Of a DNA stretch of 7,416 bases, positions 7,235-7,416 are shown piece after piece (the stretch's first letter is position 1; the number at the start of each line of letters is the position of its first letter). The position numbers and the translations under genes were made by a program. The DNA is taken from contig JAHHKH010000316.1 of assembly GCA_018679695.1 (NCBI GenBank), forward strand, positions 1 through 7,416, in the 5' to 3' direction. This DNA comes from Maribacter sp. Lineage in GTDB: Bacteria > Bacteroidota > Bacteroidia > Flavobacteriales > Flavobacteriaceae. The notes below the pieces were generated by a model. It searched no databases, was not told the origin of the DNA, and worked only from the letters and a program-made list of their open reading frames with translations.

Positions 7235-7319
7235 TTAGTTTAGCATCTAAATGTTAGGGGCTCCACGCACTGGGCATGGTACCACCCTAGCATTGCTAAT
7301 TCATAAGAACGTAAACTAA
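7235..7319 (+). promoter_or_regulatory. Candidate structured leader RNA of rpsB
   Basis: Nested complementary segments enclose this stretch. The outer helix is TTAGTTTA (7235-7242) with TAAACTAA (7312-7319), 8 perfect pairs. The inner helix is AATGTTAGGG (7250-7259) with CCCTAGCATT (7285-7294), 10 pairs including one G-U. A third possibility, TTAGCA (7240-7245) with TGCTAA (7294-7299), overlaps three bases of the outer helix and so offers an alternative fold. The apical part (7260-7284) is unusually GC-rich and includes the palindrome TGGTACCA (7277-7284). The 3' strand of the outer helix ends seven bases before the rpsB ATG, where initiation would be hindered if it forms. No T-tract follows, so translational rather than termination control is more plausible, perhaps autoregulation by S2 (inference). 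Confidence 0.6.
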
Positions 7320-7326
7320 AATTAAA

Positions 7327-7416
7327 ATGGCGAAAGTCGAAGTTAAAGATTTATTGGAAGCAGGTGTGCATTTTGGCCACCTAACAAGAAAGTGGAATCC
7401 TAATATGGCGCCCTAT
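7327..7416 (+). CDS. rpsB: 30S ribosomal protein S2 (uS2), N-terminal 30 residues only
   Basis: The ATG at 7327 opens MAKVEVKDLLEAGVHFGHLT, followed by RKWNPNMAPY, up to the window edge. The segment VKDLLEAGVHFGH is the classic first S2 signature, and RKWNPNMAPY is equally typical. S2 is a late-assembling 30S protein that contacts S1 in many bacteria, and tsf (EF-Ts) normally follows it; neither the rest of rpsB nor tsf is visible here. The start is preceded by A-rich sequence (AAATTAAA) without a Shine-Dalgarno motif. The reading frame is truncated only by the window end. Confidence 0.96.
   Translation, partial: MAKVEVKDLLEAGVHFGHLTRKWNPNMAPY

Overview
This window looks like core chromosome of a low-GC Bacteroidota, most likely a Flavobacteriaceae member. 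The reasons are the gene order rplM-rpsI-rpsB, a promoter with the Bacteroidota -33/-7 pattern (TTG, 19 bp, TAnnTTTG) before rplM, gene starts without Shine-Dalgarno sequences but with A-rich upstream stretches, and two large proteins of the Bacteroidota-typical CBM9-like plus DUF5916 outer-membrane family.

Layout: the left 6 kb is transcribed leftwards (minus strand). Reading in the direction of transcription, it holds a DUF5916 protein (5976 to 3325), a tandem paralogue of it (3217 to 590), and a small acidic lipocalin-like lipoprotein (515 to 12). The three genes lie 107 and 74 bases apart and may form one transcription unit of envelope proteins. A divergent intergenic region of 250 bases (5977-6226) separates them from the rightward ribosomal-protein genes: rplM (L13, GTG start at 6227), rpsI (S9, overlapping the rplM stop by one base) and the first 30 codons of rpsB (S2), which runs off the window end.

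How the genes relate: L13 and S9 are translationally coupled products of one promoter. The 258-base gap before rpsB contains no TTTG at all, hence no standard -7 element. It does contain several inverted repeats, ending in a nested stem structure whose 3' strand stops seven bases before the rpsB ATG. That is the most interesting signal here: it looks like a cis-acting leader controlling rpsB translation. The two DUF5916 proteins carry signal peptides, CBM9-like N-terminal domains, long beta-barrel-like C-terminal parts and the same last eleven residues. Their substrate and role are unknown.

I found no CRISPR array, transposon, tRNA, rRNA, toxin-antitoxin or defence gene, and no clear sign of recent transfer.
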